From Ktedonobacterales bacterium (GTDB lineage: Bacteria > Chloroflexota > Ktedonobacteria > Ktedonobacterales > Ktedonobacteraceae): DNA of 64,000 nucleotides. The notes under the pieces were generated by a model. The model saw nothing but the letters and a program-made list of their open reading frames with translations. It was not told where the DNA came from and searched no databases. Below, piece by piece: positions 1-9,448 of this stretch. Position numbers and translations under genes: made by a program. Each line of letters begins with the position of its first letter. Positions within the stretch are counted from its first letter, which is position 1. The stretch covers positions 48,664 to 112,663 of the forward strand of contig DAIDJF010000007.1 of the NCBI GenBank assembly GCA_027451525.1, in the 5' to 3' direction.

Positions 1-267
1 CGCAAAAAACCTGATCCCGAACTCTATCTGACCGCGATGCAGGGACTCGGCGTAGAAGCCCAGCAATCTATTGCCCTGGAAGATTCGCCCAATGGTGTGC
101 GCGCCGCCCAACGCGCAGGCATCTTCTGTGTTGCGATTCCTAATATTATTACCGGTCAGTTACCACTCGATCACGCTGATTTGCGCCTCACCTCAATGGA
201 TGAGATGCCACTAGAAAAGTTGATTGACTACGTGGAACAGCAACGTACGTTACAAAAAAAGGCATGA
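1..267 (+). CDS. HAD-superfamily hydrolase, C-terminal part (5' end outside window)
   Basis: The frame is open from base 1 and ends at a TGA at 265-267, so only the last 88 residues are present. It shows the HAD motif III lysine in RKKPDPELYL and the motif IV acidic pair in LEDSPNGVRAAQRAG, followed by the usual strand 'CVAIPN'. These are the late motifs of the beta-phosphoglucomutase/phosphoglycolate phosphatase type of Asp-nucleophile phosphatase. The nucleophile DxDGT motif and the cap lie off the left edge, so the substrate cannot be judged. No hairpin follows the stop, and the next gene converges from the right with a 23-base gap. Confidence 0.85.
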   Translation, partial: RKKPDPELYLTAMQGLGVEAQQSIALEDSPNGVRAAQRAGIFCVAIPNIITGQLPLDHADLRLTSMDEMPLEKLIDYVEQQRTLQKKA

Positions 268-290
268 CACCACGACAATACTTTCGATGG

Positions 291-1055
291 TTATTCGCCA
301 CGCGCTGCCCGTACGGCGGTAGGCGTTGTTCCCCCTCGTAGCAACCAGGCCAGCAAGACAGCGAATAGCACGCCGATCAGCGGACCGACGATATAAATCC
401 AGGCATAAGTCAGGTCGCCACTGACCAGCATGGGACCTAACGAACGAGCCGTATTCATCGAGGCTCCGCTGATCGGGGCAGCAAACAGGCCATCCAGCAC
501 AATCGTTGCTCCAACCGCCAGAGCCGCGTTATGTCCAACCAGTTTCTCATTGGTCGCGGTCGCGAGAATCACTGTCAAGAGGATGAATGTTAATACGATT
601 TCCATTACGACAGCCGATAAGATACCATGTTCCGGCAATGTTGCGCCAACATGTCCAGCCAACCCAAAAAGAGAACGCAGCAATAAGGCCGCCAGTATGG
701 CACCGAGCATTTGTATCAACCAATAGCCTGGAACGCGCCGCCAGGGGAAATCGCGCCGCAGCGCAAAAGCTAGCGTTACTCCTGGGTTAAAATGCGCCCC
801 CGAAATGTTACCCACCGAGTAAATCATCGCCATCACTAACAGGCCGGGCGCGACAACACGTGCGGTCAAACTCACTTCGCCATGACTGACGGCAGCGATC
901 ACATCTCCTCCAGCGGCAACAAGTGTCAGGAAAAATGTGCCAACGAGTTCAGCGAGGAGGCGGCGCAACGCTCTGTAGCGACGTACATGTATATCTTCTT
1001 TTTCAGCATCTTTGTCTGGACGAGACTGCTCTGTCTCATTGCTATTGACGCTCAT
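291..1055 (-). CDS. MIP/aquaporin-family channel with altered NPA motifs
   Basis: A membrane channel of the major intrinsic protein family, expected to pass water or small neutral solutes. An N-terminal charged tail of about 30 residues is followed by six hydrophobic segments and the two half-helix loops. The first loop reads SGAHFNPGVT, so NPA is NPG; the second reads SGASMNTARSLGP, so NPA is NTA. The context on both sides (SGAHxN, ARSLGP) is otherwise canonical. The start at 1055 (ATG AGC GTC) has AAGGAAG seven bases upstream and is preferred over a GTG six codons earlier at 1073. Length of 254 residues is normal. Divergent from the GNAT gene to the right. The family call is firm; the solute is unknown. 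Confidence 0.88.
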   Translation of the reverse strand: MSVNSNETEQSRPDKDAEKEDIHVRRYRALRRLLAELVGTFFLTLVAAGGDVIAAVSHGEVSLTARVVAPGLLVMAMIYSVGNISGAHFNPGVTLAFALRRDFPWRRVPGYWLIQMLGAILAALLLRSLFGLAGHVGATLPEHGILSAVVMEIVLTFILLTVILATATNEKLVGHNAALAVGATIVLDGLFAAPISGASMNTARSLGPMLVSGDLTYAWIYIVGPLIGVLFAVLLAWLLRGGTTPTAVRAARGE

Positions 1056-1313
1056 TGCGCACTTCCTTTTCACTTTATATGCCCGATTATTGCAATCATC
1101 ATATCATATCAACTCAGAAGCACACTCACAAGCTGCTCACAAACTTGCTTTTCCACCATAAAAAATATGCAGCATTGCAATTGGAAAACATTTTTGTGAT
1201 ACAATTTTAGGAGATTTTTATTTTTGCTTGCATCGTGCATAGTTTGTGACAAAACATGTGTGGTGTGGGCAGACTGACGGGACCATATTCAACGGGGAAA
1301 GGTGATCTCAACA

Positions 1314-1838
1314 ATGGCAATTGAAGTACGTATTTTAACTGAGGCCGACTCTGAAGCCTTCTGGAATATTCGTTTACGCGCATTACGTGATAACCCTGAA
1401 TCTTTTGGCTCCTCCTATGAAGACATTCTTGAGCGCGGTATCGCCAGCACGAGCAGTACGCATAGCTTGCGCAAGACAGGTGCCAGCAGCGATGATGCGA
1501 CATTTGGCGCGTTCGATGGCAAAACACTCGTTGGTATCGCAGCCTTTGCACGCGAAAAAGATACCAAAAAGCGTCATAAAGGGCAGATATGGGGCATGTA
1601 CGTGCCCAATGAATTGCGCGGCAAGGGTATTGGCAAAGCACTCTTACAAGCTGCAATTGACCACGCTAAAGCGCTACCACAGTTGGAGCAGATTAACCTG
1701 AGTGTCGTCTTAGTGAGCAAAGAGGCACGCTTGCTCTTCGTCTCGCAGGGTTTTGAAACATACGGGCTAGAACGCCGTGCGCTTAAACTGCATGAACAGT
1801 ATTTTGATCAAGAGCTGATGGTTCTGCGCCTTGCCTGA
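1314..1838 (+). CDS. GNAT-family N-acetyltransferase
   Basis: A single-domain acetyl-CoA-dependent acetyltransferase of about 174 residues. Motif A, which binds the acetyl-CoA pyrophosphate, is seen as GMYVPNELRGKGIGKALL, with the R-G-K-G-I-G signature, and the C-terminal strand-helix 'EARLLFVSQGFETYGLE' is the usual GNAT motif B. The ATG at 1314 is preferred over a GTG at 1302 because AAAGGTG lies about nine bases before it. The N-terminal 'RALRDNPESFGSSYEDE'-like stretch resembles a common environmental GNAT subgroup without assigned substrate. It stands alone and ends just before a strong hairpin shared with the convergent kinase gene. Confidence 0.88.
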   Translation: MAIEVRILTEADSEAFWNIRLRALRDNPESFGSSYEDILERGIASTSSTHSLRKTGASSDDATFGAFDGKTLVGIAAFAREKDTKKRHKGQIWGMYVPNELRGKGIGKALLQAAIDHAKALPQLEQINLSVVLVSKEARLLFVSQGFETYGLERRALKLHEQYFDQELMVLRLA

Positions 1839-1849
1839 TCTATCTGTGC

Positions 1850-1880
1850 CCATAGGAACGTCGTTCAAACGTTCCTATGG
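1850..1880. terminator. bidirectional hairpin between convergent genes
   Basis: Twelve-base perfect arms (CCATAGGAACGT at 1850-1861, ACGTTCCTATGG at 1869-1880) with a 7-base loop lie between the stop of the GNAT gene (1838) and the stop of the convergent kinase gene (1889). There is no long T-run on either side, so termination is inferred from position and stem strength. Confidence 0.6.
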
Positions 1881-1888
1881 ACGTAGCT

Positions 1889-4800
1889 CTAATTTTCTAC
1901 TGGTAAGTAAATAGTAAAGAGAGAGCCGTTCCCTTCTTCACTAGACACAACAATTTTCCCACCATGGAGTTGAATAATCTGTTGCGCATTTGCCAGCCCA
2001 ACACCTGTTCCCCGATATGTGCCCACAACATTGCTAGCACGTTTAAATCGCTCAAAAATATAGGGCAAATCAACTGCAGGAATACCGATTCCGTAGTCGC
2101 GCACCTGCAAGACGGCCCATCGCTCTGCCTCTTGCCGGCCCACGACAGGCTTCTCTTCATACTCCAGCGTAATATCCACATAATCTACGTTAGGTGAATA
2201 TTTAATGGCATTGGTAAGGAGATTGGTAAGGACGCGCTCGATGCGAGCCACATCAAGCCTGACGAGTAGAGGCTGAGAGGGTGTTGAGAGGCGTAGCGTA
2301 TGCCGTTGTGTCGTTTGTTGAAACTCTGCCACACATTGACGAAGTAAACTCACCAGATCAGTTTCCTGGCGTATCAATTCAAGCCTTTGTCCCAATTGTA
2401 AATGGGTGATATCTAACAACTCATTGACCTGCATAGTCATTTTTACCACAGTCGCGTTAATGCGTTCCAGGCCAAAGGCAATCTGCCGCTCCATATCAGG
2501 CGTTTTACGTTGAAGACTGCGCTGCAACAGTTGCGCATAGCCCTTTATTGTGCCGAGAGGATTTTTGAGGTCATGCGAGACAACCGACAATAACTGGTCG
2601 CGAGCCACTACCGCCTCACGAGACTGCTGATAGAGCCGCACATTTGTAATGGCGATGGAGGTCATTTGCGCCATTTGCACAATTATTGCCTCATCCTCTA
2701 CGGTGAACTCGCCCTCATATTTGTCAGAGAGTACCAACATACCGAAAGGAAAGGAGTCGCTACCGCGCAACGCCACACCCAACAAGCCATGTAAGAGAGG
2801 ATGCAGTTCACGCTCCTCGTACAAATTCCCCCACAGTGGATGCGCCCGCACTTCCATATCAGTTAAGCGCAAGGGCGTATCGCGTTGAGATAATACCTCG
2901 TACAATGATGGCTCACTAACACCTGTGAAATCCTCTTCCTCGCGCCATCTGGCGTATTTTTGCGAGAACGACATCATCTGGATGGCACGTTCACTATCTG
3001 ATTGCGCAGAAAGCAGCGCTACCGCCGTATGCGCTCCAATTAGTTCACGCGCTTTTGCAATCACCATACTCAGTATCTCTTCAGCTGGGCGCAACGAATT
3101 GACCACCAGCGACACATTTGCCAGTTGCTGTAGATGATGTGCATGGGCCTCCATTTGCTTTGTAAGAGCCTGGCGCATCCGTACTCGCTCCAGACGCGAG
3201 CTTACCCGTGCCAACAGTTCTCGTGCAGAGAACGGCTTGACCAAATAATCATCTGCACCGGCCTGTAATCCCTCCACCGCAGCCTCTTCGCCAGCGCGTG
3301 CCGAGAGCAGCATAATCGGAATAGTATGTGTCCCGGCGTGCTCGCGTATAGAACGCGCAAACTGCAAGCCATCCATGCCGGGCATCATAACATCACTGAT
3401 AATCAGATCTGGCTTGTGCTCAAGCAGCATCTGCCATGCCTGATACCCATTTGTGGCAATCTCGACGTGATAATGTGGACGTAAGAGACGTGTTAAATAG
3501 TCGCGCATGTCCGCGTTATCATCGACGAGTAGAATATGGGGAATCTCTATCCCAGATGCAGGTGCGGGAGGACGCTCCTGCTCACCAGATAAGGCTGACT
3601 CAGATAAGGCTGACAAAGAGTCAGAGTTCTTTGGCGCAAGCCAGCTTGTAGCTTCCTCGACATAGACAAATGCATTCGCCAGAACATTTTCGTCGGTTTG
3701 CGACTCATCCTCGCGAATTTGCTCCGCCGGTAGATGCGCCATGCCAAACGGCAACCTCACGTGAAAAGTTGTGCCAACACCGGACGCACTAGCGACATCG
3801 ATTGTGCCACCATGTAGATGCACAAGCTCTCGCACTAACGAGAGACCAATGCCCGATCCCTCAAACGAGCGTCCCTGAACTCCATAGACGCGATGAAAAC
3901 GCTCGAAGATATGCACAAGCTCACTCGTCGCGATTCCGACACCCGTATCGCTCACTGTTAATACTGCCTGCTTATTCTCGCTATGGAGTGTTACAGTAAT
4001 CTCGCCGCTAAGGGTAAACTTAAAAGCATTTGAGAGCAGGTTTAAGACTATTTTTTCCCACATATCGCGTGCCACATACACCGGTTCCGCTAAAGGAGCG
4101 CACTCCACCCGGAAATTCAGACCTGCACGTTCCATCAGTTCATGAAAAGAGCTTGCTAGTTCGCGCGTAAAACGCGCAAGGTCAGTCGGCTGGTATACGG
4201 CATCTACACGTCCCGCCTCAATACGCGAAAAATCGAGCAGCGTGTTAACAAGCTTGAGTAAACGCCTGCCATTGCGATAGACAATCTCAAGTAAAGCCTG
4301 CTGCTCATCACTAAAATAAGGATCCCGTGCCGAGAGCGCATTTTCAATAGGAGCGAGTAGCAATGTCAATGGTGTGCGAAACTCATGGCTGATATTGCTA
4401 AAAAACGTTGTCTTGGCACGATCTAGCTCCGCCAGAGCTTCAGCCCGTGCGCGTTCTTCCTCATAAGCACGCACATTCGCAATATTCGCGGCAGCCTGTC
4501 CCGCAAGCAACGTTAGAAAGCCTTGATATTCATTATCAAGTAGACAATGTGGGCTTACGCCGACAACCAATATGCCATACAAACTCTCTTGACCCGATTT
4601 TGCAACAGGCAGCAAGAGGACAGTTTGCACAGGCGTACCTAAAGGGGATAAGACCTGAATATGAGAAAAAGCTGTAGAGAGGTTATCAATCCGTTTTATT
4701 TTGCCCGAACGCGCAACATAGAGCAAAGGGTCTTGCTCCATTTGCTCTTGTATCTCATCCTCGAGAAGCTGCACCGTTTCTGGATAGATTACTTGTTCAG

Positions 4801-5503
4801 TATTAATACCCGTCGCACCTGCAAAACGGGCACACGTACCAGCATTATCTAATAAATAGAGCAGAGTGAATGGTAGATCAGCCTTATTCGTGACCAACGC
4901 TTCAATGATAATGCGAGATGCTTCCTCAGCACTCTTCGCCTCCGTATTGCGGACTGCCATTTCACGGAGTGTACGTAGACGCCGCTGGCTCAAGACTTGG
5001 GGAGTTGTCTCCGTTACCGCAGTAAATACACCCGCGACACCATTTTCATCGCGAATAGGGCTATACGAATACGTAAAGTAACACTCTTCCACATAGCCAT
5101 TGCGCTCCAGCAGCAAGAGTTGATTATCAGACCATGTAGCCTCGCCCGTGGTGATCACTTTTGTCAACATGGGGCCAATAACATTCCAGATTTCGGGCCA
5201 ACATTCGTGCCCACGCTGCCCCATCGCATTTGGATGCTTGATGGCACCCAACATTGGGCGATAGGCATCATTATAGAGCATCACAAGTTCTGGCCCCCAC
5301 CAGATTAGCATAGGGAAACGTGATGCAAGGCAGATACTCAACGTTGTACATAAGCTTTGAGGCCAGTTTTCTACCGGGCCAAGTGGAGTTTCGGCCCAAT
5401 TAATTTGACGCATCAATGCCCCCATCTCGCCCCCACTGGCAAAAATACTATATACGGTTGTCATTCTCTCCGAGGATGTCAGCGGTGTCGATGTGTGATC
5501 CAT
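1889..5503 (-). CDS. Hybrid sensor histidine kinase with two kinase modules (PAS-GAF-HisKA-HATPase-REC-GAF-HisKA-HATPase)
   Basis: A very large signalling protein of about 1204 residues without membrane segments. In order: a PAS-like sensor (about 30-165), a GAF-like domain (about 175-350), a first HisKA with phospho-acceptor His in NISHEFRTPL (about 373), its HATPase domain with DTGVGI and GSGIGLSL boxes (to about 590), a receiver domain (about 655-770) with phosphorylatable Asp in ISDVMMPGMDG, a second GAF (about 800-950), a second HisKA with VVSHDLKNPLG (about 985) and a second HATPase with RDYGIGIP and GTGVGL (to the end). Two complete kinase cores flank one internal receiver, so an internal relay is possible. 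ATG at 5503 is chosen over the TTG directly before it. No response regulator is adjacent; its partner is not visible. Confidence 0.92.
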   Translation of the reverse strand: MDHTSTPLTSSERMTTVYSIFASGGEMGALMRQINWAETPLGPVENWPQSLCTTLSICLASRFPMLIWWGPELVMLYNDAYRPMLGAIKHPNAMGQRGHECWPEIWNVIGPMLTKVITTGEATWSDNQLLLLERNGYVEECYFTYSYSPIRDENGVAGVFTAVTETTPQVLSQRRLRTLREMAVRNTEAKSAEEASRIIIEALVTNKADLPFTLLYLLDNAGTCARFAGATGINTEQVIYPETVQLLEDEIQEQMEQDPLLYVARSGKIKRIDNLSTAFSHIQVLSPLGTPVQTVLLLPVAKSGQESLYGILVVGVSPHCLLDNEYQGFLTLLAGQAAANIANVRAYEEERARAEALAELDRAKTTFFSNISHEFRTPLTLLLAPIENALSARDPYFSDEQQALLEIVYRNGRRLLKLVNTLLDFSRIEAGRVDAVYQPTDLARFTRELASSFHELMERAGLNFRVECAPLAEPVYVARDMWEKIVLNLLSNAFKFTLSGEITVTLHSENKQAVLTVSDTGVGIATSELVHIFERFHRVYGVQGRSFEGSGIGLSLVRELVHLHGGTIDVASASGVGTTFHVRLPFGMAHLPAEQIREDESQTDENVLANAFVYVEEATSWLAPKNSDSLSALSESALSGEQERPPAPASGIEIPHILLVDDNADMRDYLTRLLRPHYHVEIATNGYQAWQMLLEHKPDLIISDVMMPGMDGLQFARSIREHAGTHTIPIMLLSARAGEEAAVEGLQAGADDYLVKPFSARELLARVSSRLERVRMRQALTKQMEAHAHHLQQLANVSLVVNSLRPAEEILSMVIAKARELIGAHTAVALLSAQSDSERAIQMMSFSQKYARWREEEDFTGVSEPSLYEVLSQRDTPLRLTDMEVRAHPLWGNLYEERELHPLLHGLLGVALRGSDSFPFGMLVLSDKYEGEFTVEDEAIIVQMAQMTSIAITNVRLYQQSREAVVARDQLLSVVSHDLKNPLGTIKGYAQLLQRSLQRKTPDMERQIAFGLERINATVVKMTMQVNELLDITHLQLGQRLELIRQETDLVSLLRQCVAEFQQTTQRHTLRLSTPSQPLLVRLDVARIERVLTNLLTNAIKYSPNVDYVDITLEYEEKPVVGRQEAERWAVLQVRDYGIGIPAVDLPYIFERFKRASNVVGTYRGTGVGLANAQQIIQLHGGKIVVSSEEGNGSLFTIYLPVEN

Positions 5504-5717
5504 CAAATCTATCTTTCTTGCTGAGTTCTCTATTTTTAGGATGATTATATCTTATGCCATCTTTTAGTACAAGCTCAACGTACCAGACCTCACAACGAAA
5601 CGTTTTACCGATACATTGCGTGAATAGCATGAATGCACAAGCCAGGATTCCTGTGCGCGAGAGTAACAAGGCATATGAGCGATTACCCGATCTGTGACAG
5701 TGGAGGAGAACACAAGC

Positions 5718-6695
5718 ATGGGCAGCGCAACTGCTCCTACATCCACAACATCAATGTTTGACAATCAATTTTCTATCGAAGACCTGCTCGTCTTTGATAA
5801 AGAGGCGTTGCACCATCTTATCTCTGAGCAACAATTTGGTATAACACTTGAGATGTTTGCAGCTAGCTTGCATGGGACCTCTCCCGCGCTTCGAAATCAC
5901 GTGCAGGACGCGCTTGCCCCAGAACAACGTGAGCTGTTTGCCTGTTATTTAAAAGCACCTTGTTCCAATGAACACATTCGTACTGCGCGCAAAAATGTTT
6001 TAGATGGGCTGTTTTGGGAATTGACCTACTGGAAGACCCCAGAACTCTACGAGGCCCTTACCGAAGGTGAGAAGCTCCATCCAGGGATCTTTCAACGCCT
6101 ATCTCGTGATCTACGCGCAAAAACAGTCCTTGACGCAGGCGCAGGCAGCGGACGTGCCTCTTTCGCTGCCTTAAAAGCTGGGGCAACCTTGGTCTATGCA
6201 GTTGAGCCTTCACCAGGTTTGCTGCGCATTCTCAGGCGCAAAATTCAGCAACAAGGGGTTGAAGGGCGTATTGTTCCCCGCACTGGTCGCTTTGATGCCC
6301 TTCCCTTACCAGATCAAAGCGTTGATGTGACCCTTTCCTGTTCTGCCTTTACCGCTCTCCCTGGGCAAGGGGGTGAAACAGGTCTGGCAGAACTGCGGCG
6401 CGTTACTCGCTCTGGTGGGAAAATTGTTTTGATTTGGCCGCGCTCTGAGGATCGCGAGTGGCTATGCGCACAAGGTTTTCAGTATGTCACGCTGCCCGTA
6501 CAAGAAGATTTTGCAGTACATTTTCAATCGCTCCATAGCGCATTACAGTGCGCGCGCTGTTTCTATGCACACAATTACGCTGTGCTTCACTATCTCTTAA
6601 CCAAACGAAGACCAACACTACCATTTTCCGTTATCGGCATTCATCCACCCTGTGAATATTGCTGGCTTCCAGTAAAACATGCACATGGCTGTTAG
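5718..6695 (+). CDS. Class I SAM-dependent methyltransferase
   Basis: About 325 residues. A non-enzymatic-looking N-terminal helical part (1-130) precedes a Rossmann methyltransferase domain: motif I is VLDAGAGSGRASFAAL, the acidic residue ending strand 2 is in YAVEPSPG, and 'LPLPDQSVDVTLSCSAF' is the motif around strand 4. This is the type-11 methyltransferase fold that binds S-adenosylmethionine; the substrate is not evident. The ATG at 5718 is preferred to a GTG at 5694 because GGAGGAG lies at 5702-5708, nine bases upstream. Divergent from the hybrid kinase, with about 210 bases between them. The C-terminal 60 residues are cysteine- and histidine-rich (CARCFYAHNY, HPPCEYCW) and may bind a metal, which is inference. 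Confidence 0.85.
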   Translation: MGSATAPTSTTSMFDNQFSIEDLLVFDKEALHHLISEQQFGITLEMFAASLHGTSPALRNHVQDALAPEQRELFACYLKAPCSNEHIRTARKNVLDGLFWELTYWKTPELYEALTEGEKLHPGIFQRLSRDLRAKTVLDAGAGSGRASFAALKAGATLVYAVEPSPGLLRILRRKIQQQGVEGRIVPRTGRFDALPLPDQSVDVTLSCSAFTALPGQGGETGLAELRRVTRSGGKIVLIWPRSEDREWLCAQGFQYVTLPVQEDFAVHFQSLHSALQCARCFYAHNYAVLHYLLTKRRPTLPFSVIGIHPPCEYCWLPVKHAHGC

Positions 6696-6750
6696 CCGAA
6701 AACTGTAAAAGAGAACATCATCGCAAGAGCAAAGGAGATTTTTAACAGCT

Positions 6751-7698
6751 ATGACGACTTCAGAAACAACAACATCCACACCCACGAGCTGGATGGAGAC
6801 TCCACCACAAAACCCACCATTGAAACGTATTGCAGCAGAGGTTGTCACAACAATACCCTGGCTTGACACACTAGCTCGTCCCCTCCGCCACTGGCTTACA
6901 AACCTGTATGGGCAACCCGGCAAAAGCAGCTACCGGATAAAAGATTTTCTTAATGGTGTCTGGTTTGGGCATCCCCTCCACCCCGTATTTGTTACTATCC
7001 CTCTTGGTGCATGGACAGCCACGTTGATGCTCGACATGGCCTGGTTAAAGGATATGGACGAGACAACCGCACGTAATGCTGATCTTACCCTCTGGCTCGG
7101 ACTTGCTGGCGCAGGTCTCTCCGCCATGACAGGAGCAACAAACTGGATTGATACCGATGGCATGGAACAACGCACTGGCATGCTACACGGATTACTTAAC
7201 GCAGGTATCACTGTAAGCAACCTGACTTCTGCCTTCCTTCGCATGACAGGCCAACGCCGCGCTGCAATCACGCTTGCCACACTCGGCTATGCAGTCTCGC
7301 TCTACTCGGCCTATCTGGGCGGCGAACTCTCCTATTCAAATGCCATCGGCGTAAATCATGTCGCATGGCAGGGCGGCTCAGACGATTTTGTGGCCGTGAT
7401 GAATGAACAAGATCTCAAACCAGGGAAACTCACGCGCGTCGATGTCAATGGCATTCCCGCTGTTCTCTATAAAGAAGGCCGTGCCATCTATGCCATCGCC
7501 GCTACCTGTTCACATCTAGGCGGACCGCTTGACGAAGGGCAAGTCACTGATGGCGTCGTCTACTGTCCCTGGCATAATTCTGGTTTTCGTCTGTGTGATG
7601 GGAGCGTAGCCAACAGCCCGGCAGTATATCCACAACCGACATTTGCAGTACGAACGCGCAACAGTAGAATTGAATTGCGTCGTCTCGAACACGCATAA
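6751..7698 (+). CDS. DUF2231 membrane domain fused to a Rieske [2Fe-2S] domain
   Basis: A 315-residue membrane-anchored ferredoxin-like protein. The first two thirds match the DUF2231 pattern: FGHPLHPVFVTIPLGAW at about 70 and three to four hydrophobic helices up to residue 205. The C-terminal 100 residues are a Rieske domain with cluster ligands in CSHLGGPL and CPWHNSGF (C-x-H ... C-x2-H). The protein should hold a low- to mid-potential [2Fe-2S] centre at the membrane and may pass electrons between a quinone or haem donor and an unknown acceptor. The ribosome site AAAGGAG lies 13 bases before the ATG, a little far. No redox partner gene is adjacent; the ECF sigma factor follows after about 315 bases. 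Confidence 0.88.
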   Translation: MTTSETTTSTPTSWMETPPQNPPLKRIAAEVVTTIPWLDTLARPLRHWLTNLYGQPGKSSYRIKDFLNGVWFGHPLHPVFVTIPLGAWTATLMLDMAWLKDMDETTARNADLTLWLGLAGAGLSAMTGATNWIDTDGMEQRTGMLHGLLNAGITVSNLTSAFLRMTGQRRAAITLATLGYAVSLYSAYLGGELSYSNAIGVNHVAWQGGSDDFVAVMNEQDLKPGKLTRVDVNGIPAVLYKEGRAIYAIAATCSHLGGPLDEGQVTDGVVYCPWHNSGFRLCDGSVANSPAVYPQPTFAVRTRNSRIELRRLEHA

Positions 7699-8015
7699 AT
7701 TACGCAACTATTCTATAAATGGCTTATTAAAGAGCTAAGATTTTCTGCACCTCTTACGCATTTAGCACATATTGCATCTTAATCACGTGTAATATGTGCT
7801 AATAAATACCCCCTTTAGCAAGGATAAGAAGCAGTTTGGTTTAAAATACCTGAATATAAGAAATATCTTAAATTTTCTTACCCTTCTTTAATTTTTGATT
7901 ACAGATACAAATAGCGGAGCTTTTTTCGTAAAAAATCTATTGAATTTCTTCACAGCACACGCTACTCTTTTAATGTGGAAAAATTAAAATTAAGCAAGCA
8001 TTTTAGAAGAGATAG
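7699..8015. other. Intergenic region with a 12-bp inverted repeat
   Basis: An AT-rich gap of 317 bases between the Rieske gene and the sigma factor gene. The only structure I see is the inverted repeat at 7762-7802 listed separately. It presumably also holds the promoter of the sigma gene, but I could not assign -35/-10 boxes with confidence. Confidence 0.5.
7762..7802. repeat. 12-bp perfect inverted repeat, 17-base loop
   Basis: TTAGCACATATT (7762-7773) and AATATGTGCTAA (7791-7802) are perfect reverse complements. It sits 64 bases after the Rieske stop and about 210 before the sigma factor start. It could end the upstream transcript or be an operator dyad; there is no T-run. Confidence 0.5.
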
Positions 8016-8651
8016 ATGGAGGCCATTGTGCAAATACAAGAGTTTAGCAAACGCTCAACCGCTGATTTATCTGATGCTATTTTGGCACAGCAGGCACTTC
8101 AAGGTGATCAAGATGCCTATGAAATCCTCGTTCGTCGCTACAGCACCCCCCTATTCAACTTTATCTGTCGTTTTTTGGGAGATTATGATCAATCCTGTGA
8201 TGTCTTACAGCAAGTATTCTTGCGTTTCTATACTTCTCTTCCGCATCTAAGTACAGGAGAGCCTTTTAAGCCCTGGCTGTTTCAAGTTGCCCGTAACTGC
8301 TGTGTAGATGAACTGCGTCGCCGTAAACGCTATGCTATTCACTTTTCGCAGCTTGAAACAGAAAATAACGATGGTGAGATCACTTTTCTCGGCGATATGC
8401 CTGATCCAGGTCCACTCCCAGAAGAGATCATGGAACATCACGACTTACAACAATACCTGCAGCGTGCAATACAAGCCTTACCGCCAAAGTTTCGGGCCGT
8501 TGTCTTGTTACGCTACGTCGCGCAATTAAGTTTCTCTGAAATTGGGCGCACGTTAAGTATGCCAGAAGCTACCGCTAAAACGTATTTTCACCGTGCAAAG
8601 GTGTTACTACGTAAAACATTAAATACAAAAGTACAAAGCGTTTTAGTATAA
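8016..8651 (+). CDS. ECF-type RNA polymerase sigma factor (sigma-70 family)
   Basis: A 211-residue extracytoplasmic-function sigma factor. Region 2 spans about residues 20-90 (AYEILVRRYSTPLFNF, then VLQQVFLRFYTSLP and WLFQVARNCCVDELRRRKR), and region 4 spans 140-200 with a helix-turn-helix in LSFSEIGRTLSMPEATAKTY. A short acidic linker separates them. It redirects RNA polymerase to a small promoter set. A GTG at 8028 with GGAGG five bases before it is an equally good start. No anti-sigma gene follows; the next gene is a HAD phosphatase. The control signal is therefore not visible here. Confidence 0.93.
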   Translation: MEAIVQIQEFSKRSTADLSDAILAQQALQGDQDAYEILVRRYSTPLFNFICRFLGDYDQSCDVLQQVFLRFYTSLPHLSTGEPFKPWLFQVARNCCVDELRRRKRYAIHFSQLETENNDGEITFLGDMPDPGPLPEEIMEHHDLQQYLQRAIQALPPKFRAVVLLRYVAQLSFSEIGRTLSMPEATAKTYFHRAKVLLRKTLNTKVQSVLV

Positions 8652-8752
8652 ATTCCAGGTAACCCTTCATGTGAAGATCAAGGTACTTTTAGCAATTTCG
8701 TAGTAACTCATCTTGTATATTGTCCACAATTACCGTTTTAAAAGAGTTTTAT

Positions 8753-9445
8753 ATGCAGACACAAGTACATGGCGTTCTGTTTGATATTGATGGTACACTA
8801 CTCGATAGCAACGATGCGCAGGCCCAGGCATGGATAGATGCCATGGATCAGCATGGCTATCAAGTCCCCTTTGAAAGGGTGCGCTCCTTAATTGGTAAAG
8901 GAGGCGATAGGGTCTTACTAGAAACCATTGGTGTAGAAAAAGAGAGCGAACTGGGCAAACAGCTTAGCCAGCAGCGTAAGCAAATCTTCCTCAATCGCTA
9001 TCTTCCCGCCGTACAAGCACTGCCAGAGGCTCAGGCATTATTACAGCGTCTACATGATGCAGGTTTACAACTCGTTGTCGCCACCTCAGCTGAACCCGAC
9101 GAACTTGAAGCTCTGCTGCACGCGGTTGGTCCACATGCAGATAAACTCTTTGCGCAACACATCACTTCACGCGATGTGAAAGAATCGAAGCCATCATCCG
9201 ATACGGTACAACGCGCACTCCAGCAATGCGGGTGTGCCCCACACGAAGCAATCATGATTGGCGATACACCTTATGATGTACAAGCGGCTACGCAAGCACA
9301 TGTGCCAGTTATTGCCTTCCGTAGCGGGGGCTGGTCAGATAAAGATCTCCATAACGCGATTGCGATCTATGATGGTCCCGCTGATCTACTCGCCCACTAT
9401 GCGCAGTCACCGCTCAGTCGCGGCGTCTCTGCAAAAATGCTTTAG
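8753..9445 (+). CDS. HAD-superfamily phosphatase (phosphoglycolate phosphatase/beta-phosphoglucomutase type)
   Basis: A complete 230-residue haloacid-dehalogenase-like hydrolase. Motif I with the nucleophile Asp is VLFDIDGTLLDSN; a helical cap follows (residues 15-80); motif II is LVVATSAEPDE (Thr/Ser); motif III lysine is in KESKPSSDT; motif IV is IMIGDTPYDVQAA. The helical C1 cap and length fit phosphate-monoester hydrolases acting on small sugars or glycolate phosphate, but substrate is not fixed by sequence. The ATG at 8753 is used; a TTG 33 bases upstream would add residues before the core strand and is less likely. A strong hairpin follows. Confidence 0.88.
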   Translation: MQTQVHGVLFDIDGTLLDSNDAQAQAWIDAMDQHGYQVPFERVRSLIGKGGDRVLLETIGVEKESELGKQLSQQRKQIFLNRYLPAVQALPEAQALLQRLHDAGLQLVVATSAEPDELEALLHAVGPHADKLFAQHITSRDVKESKPSSDTVQRALQQCGCAPHEAIMIGDTPYDVQAATQAHVPVIAFRSGGWSDKDLHNAIAIYDGPADLLAHYAQSPLSRGVSAKML

Positions 9446-9448
9446 TCT

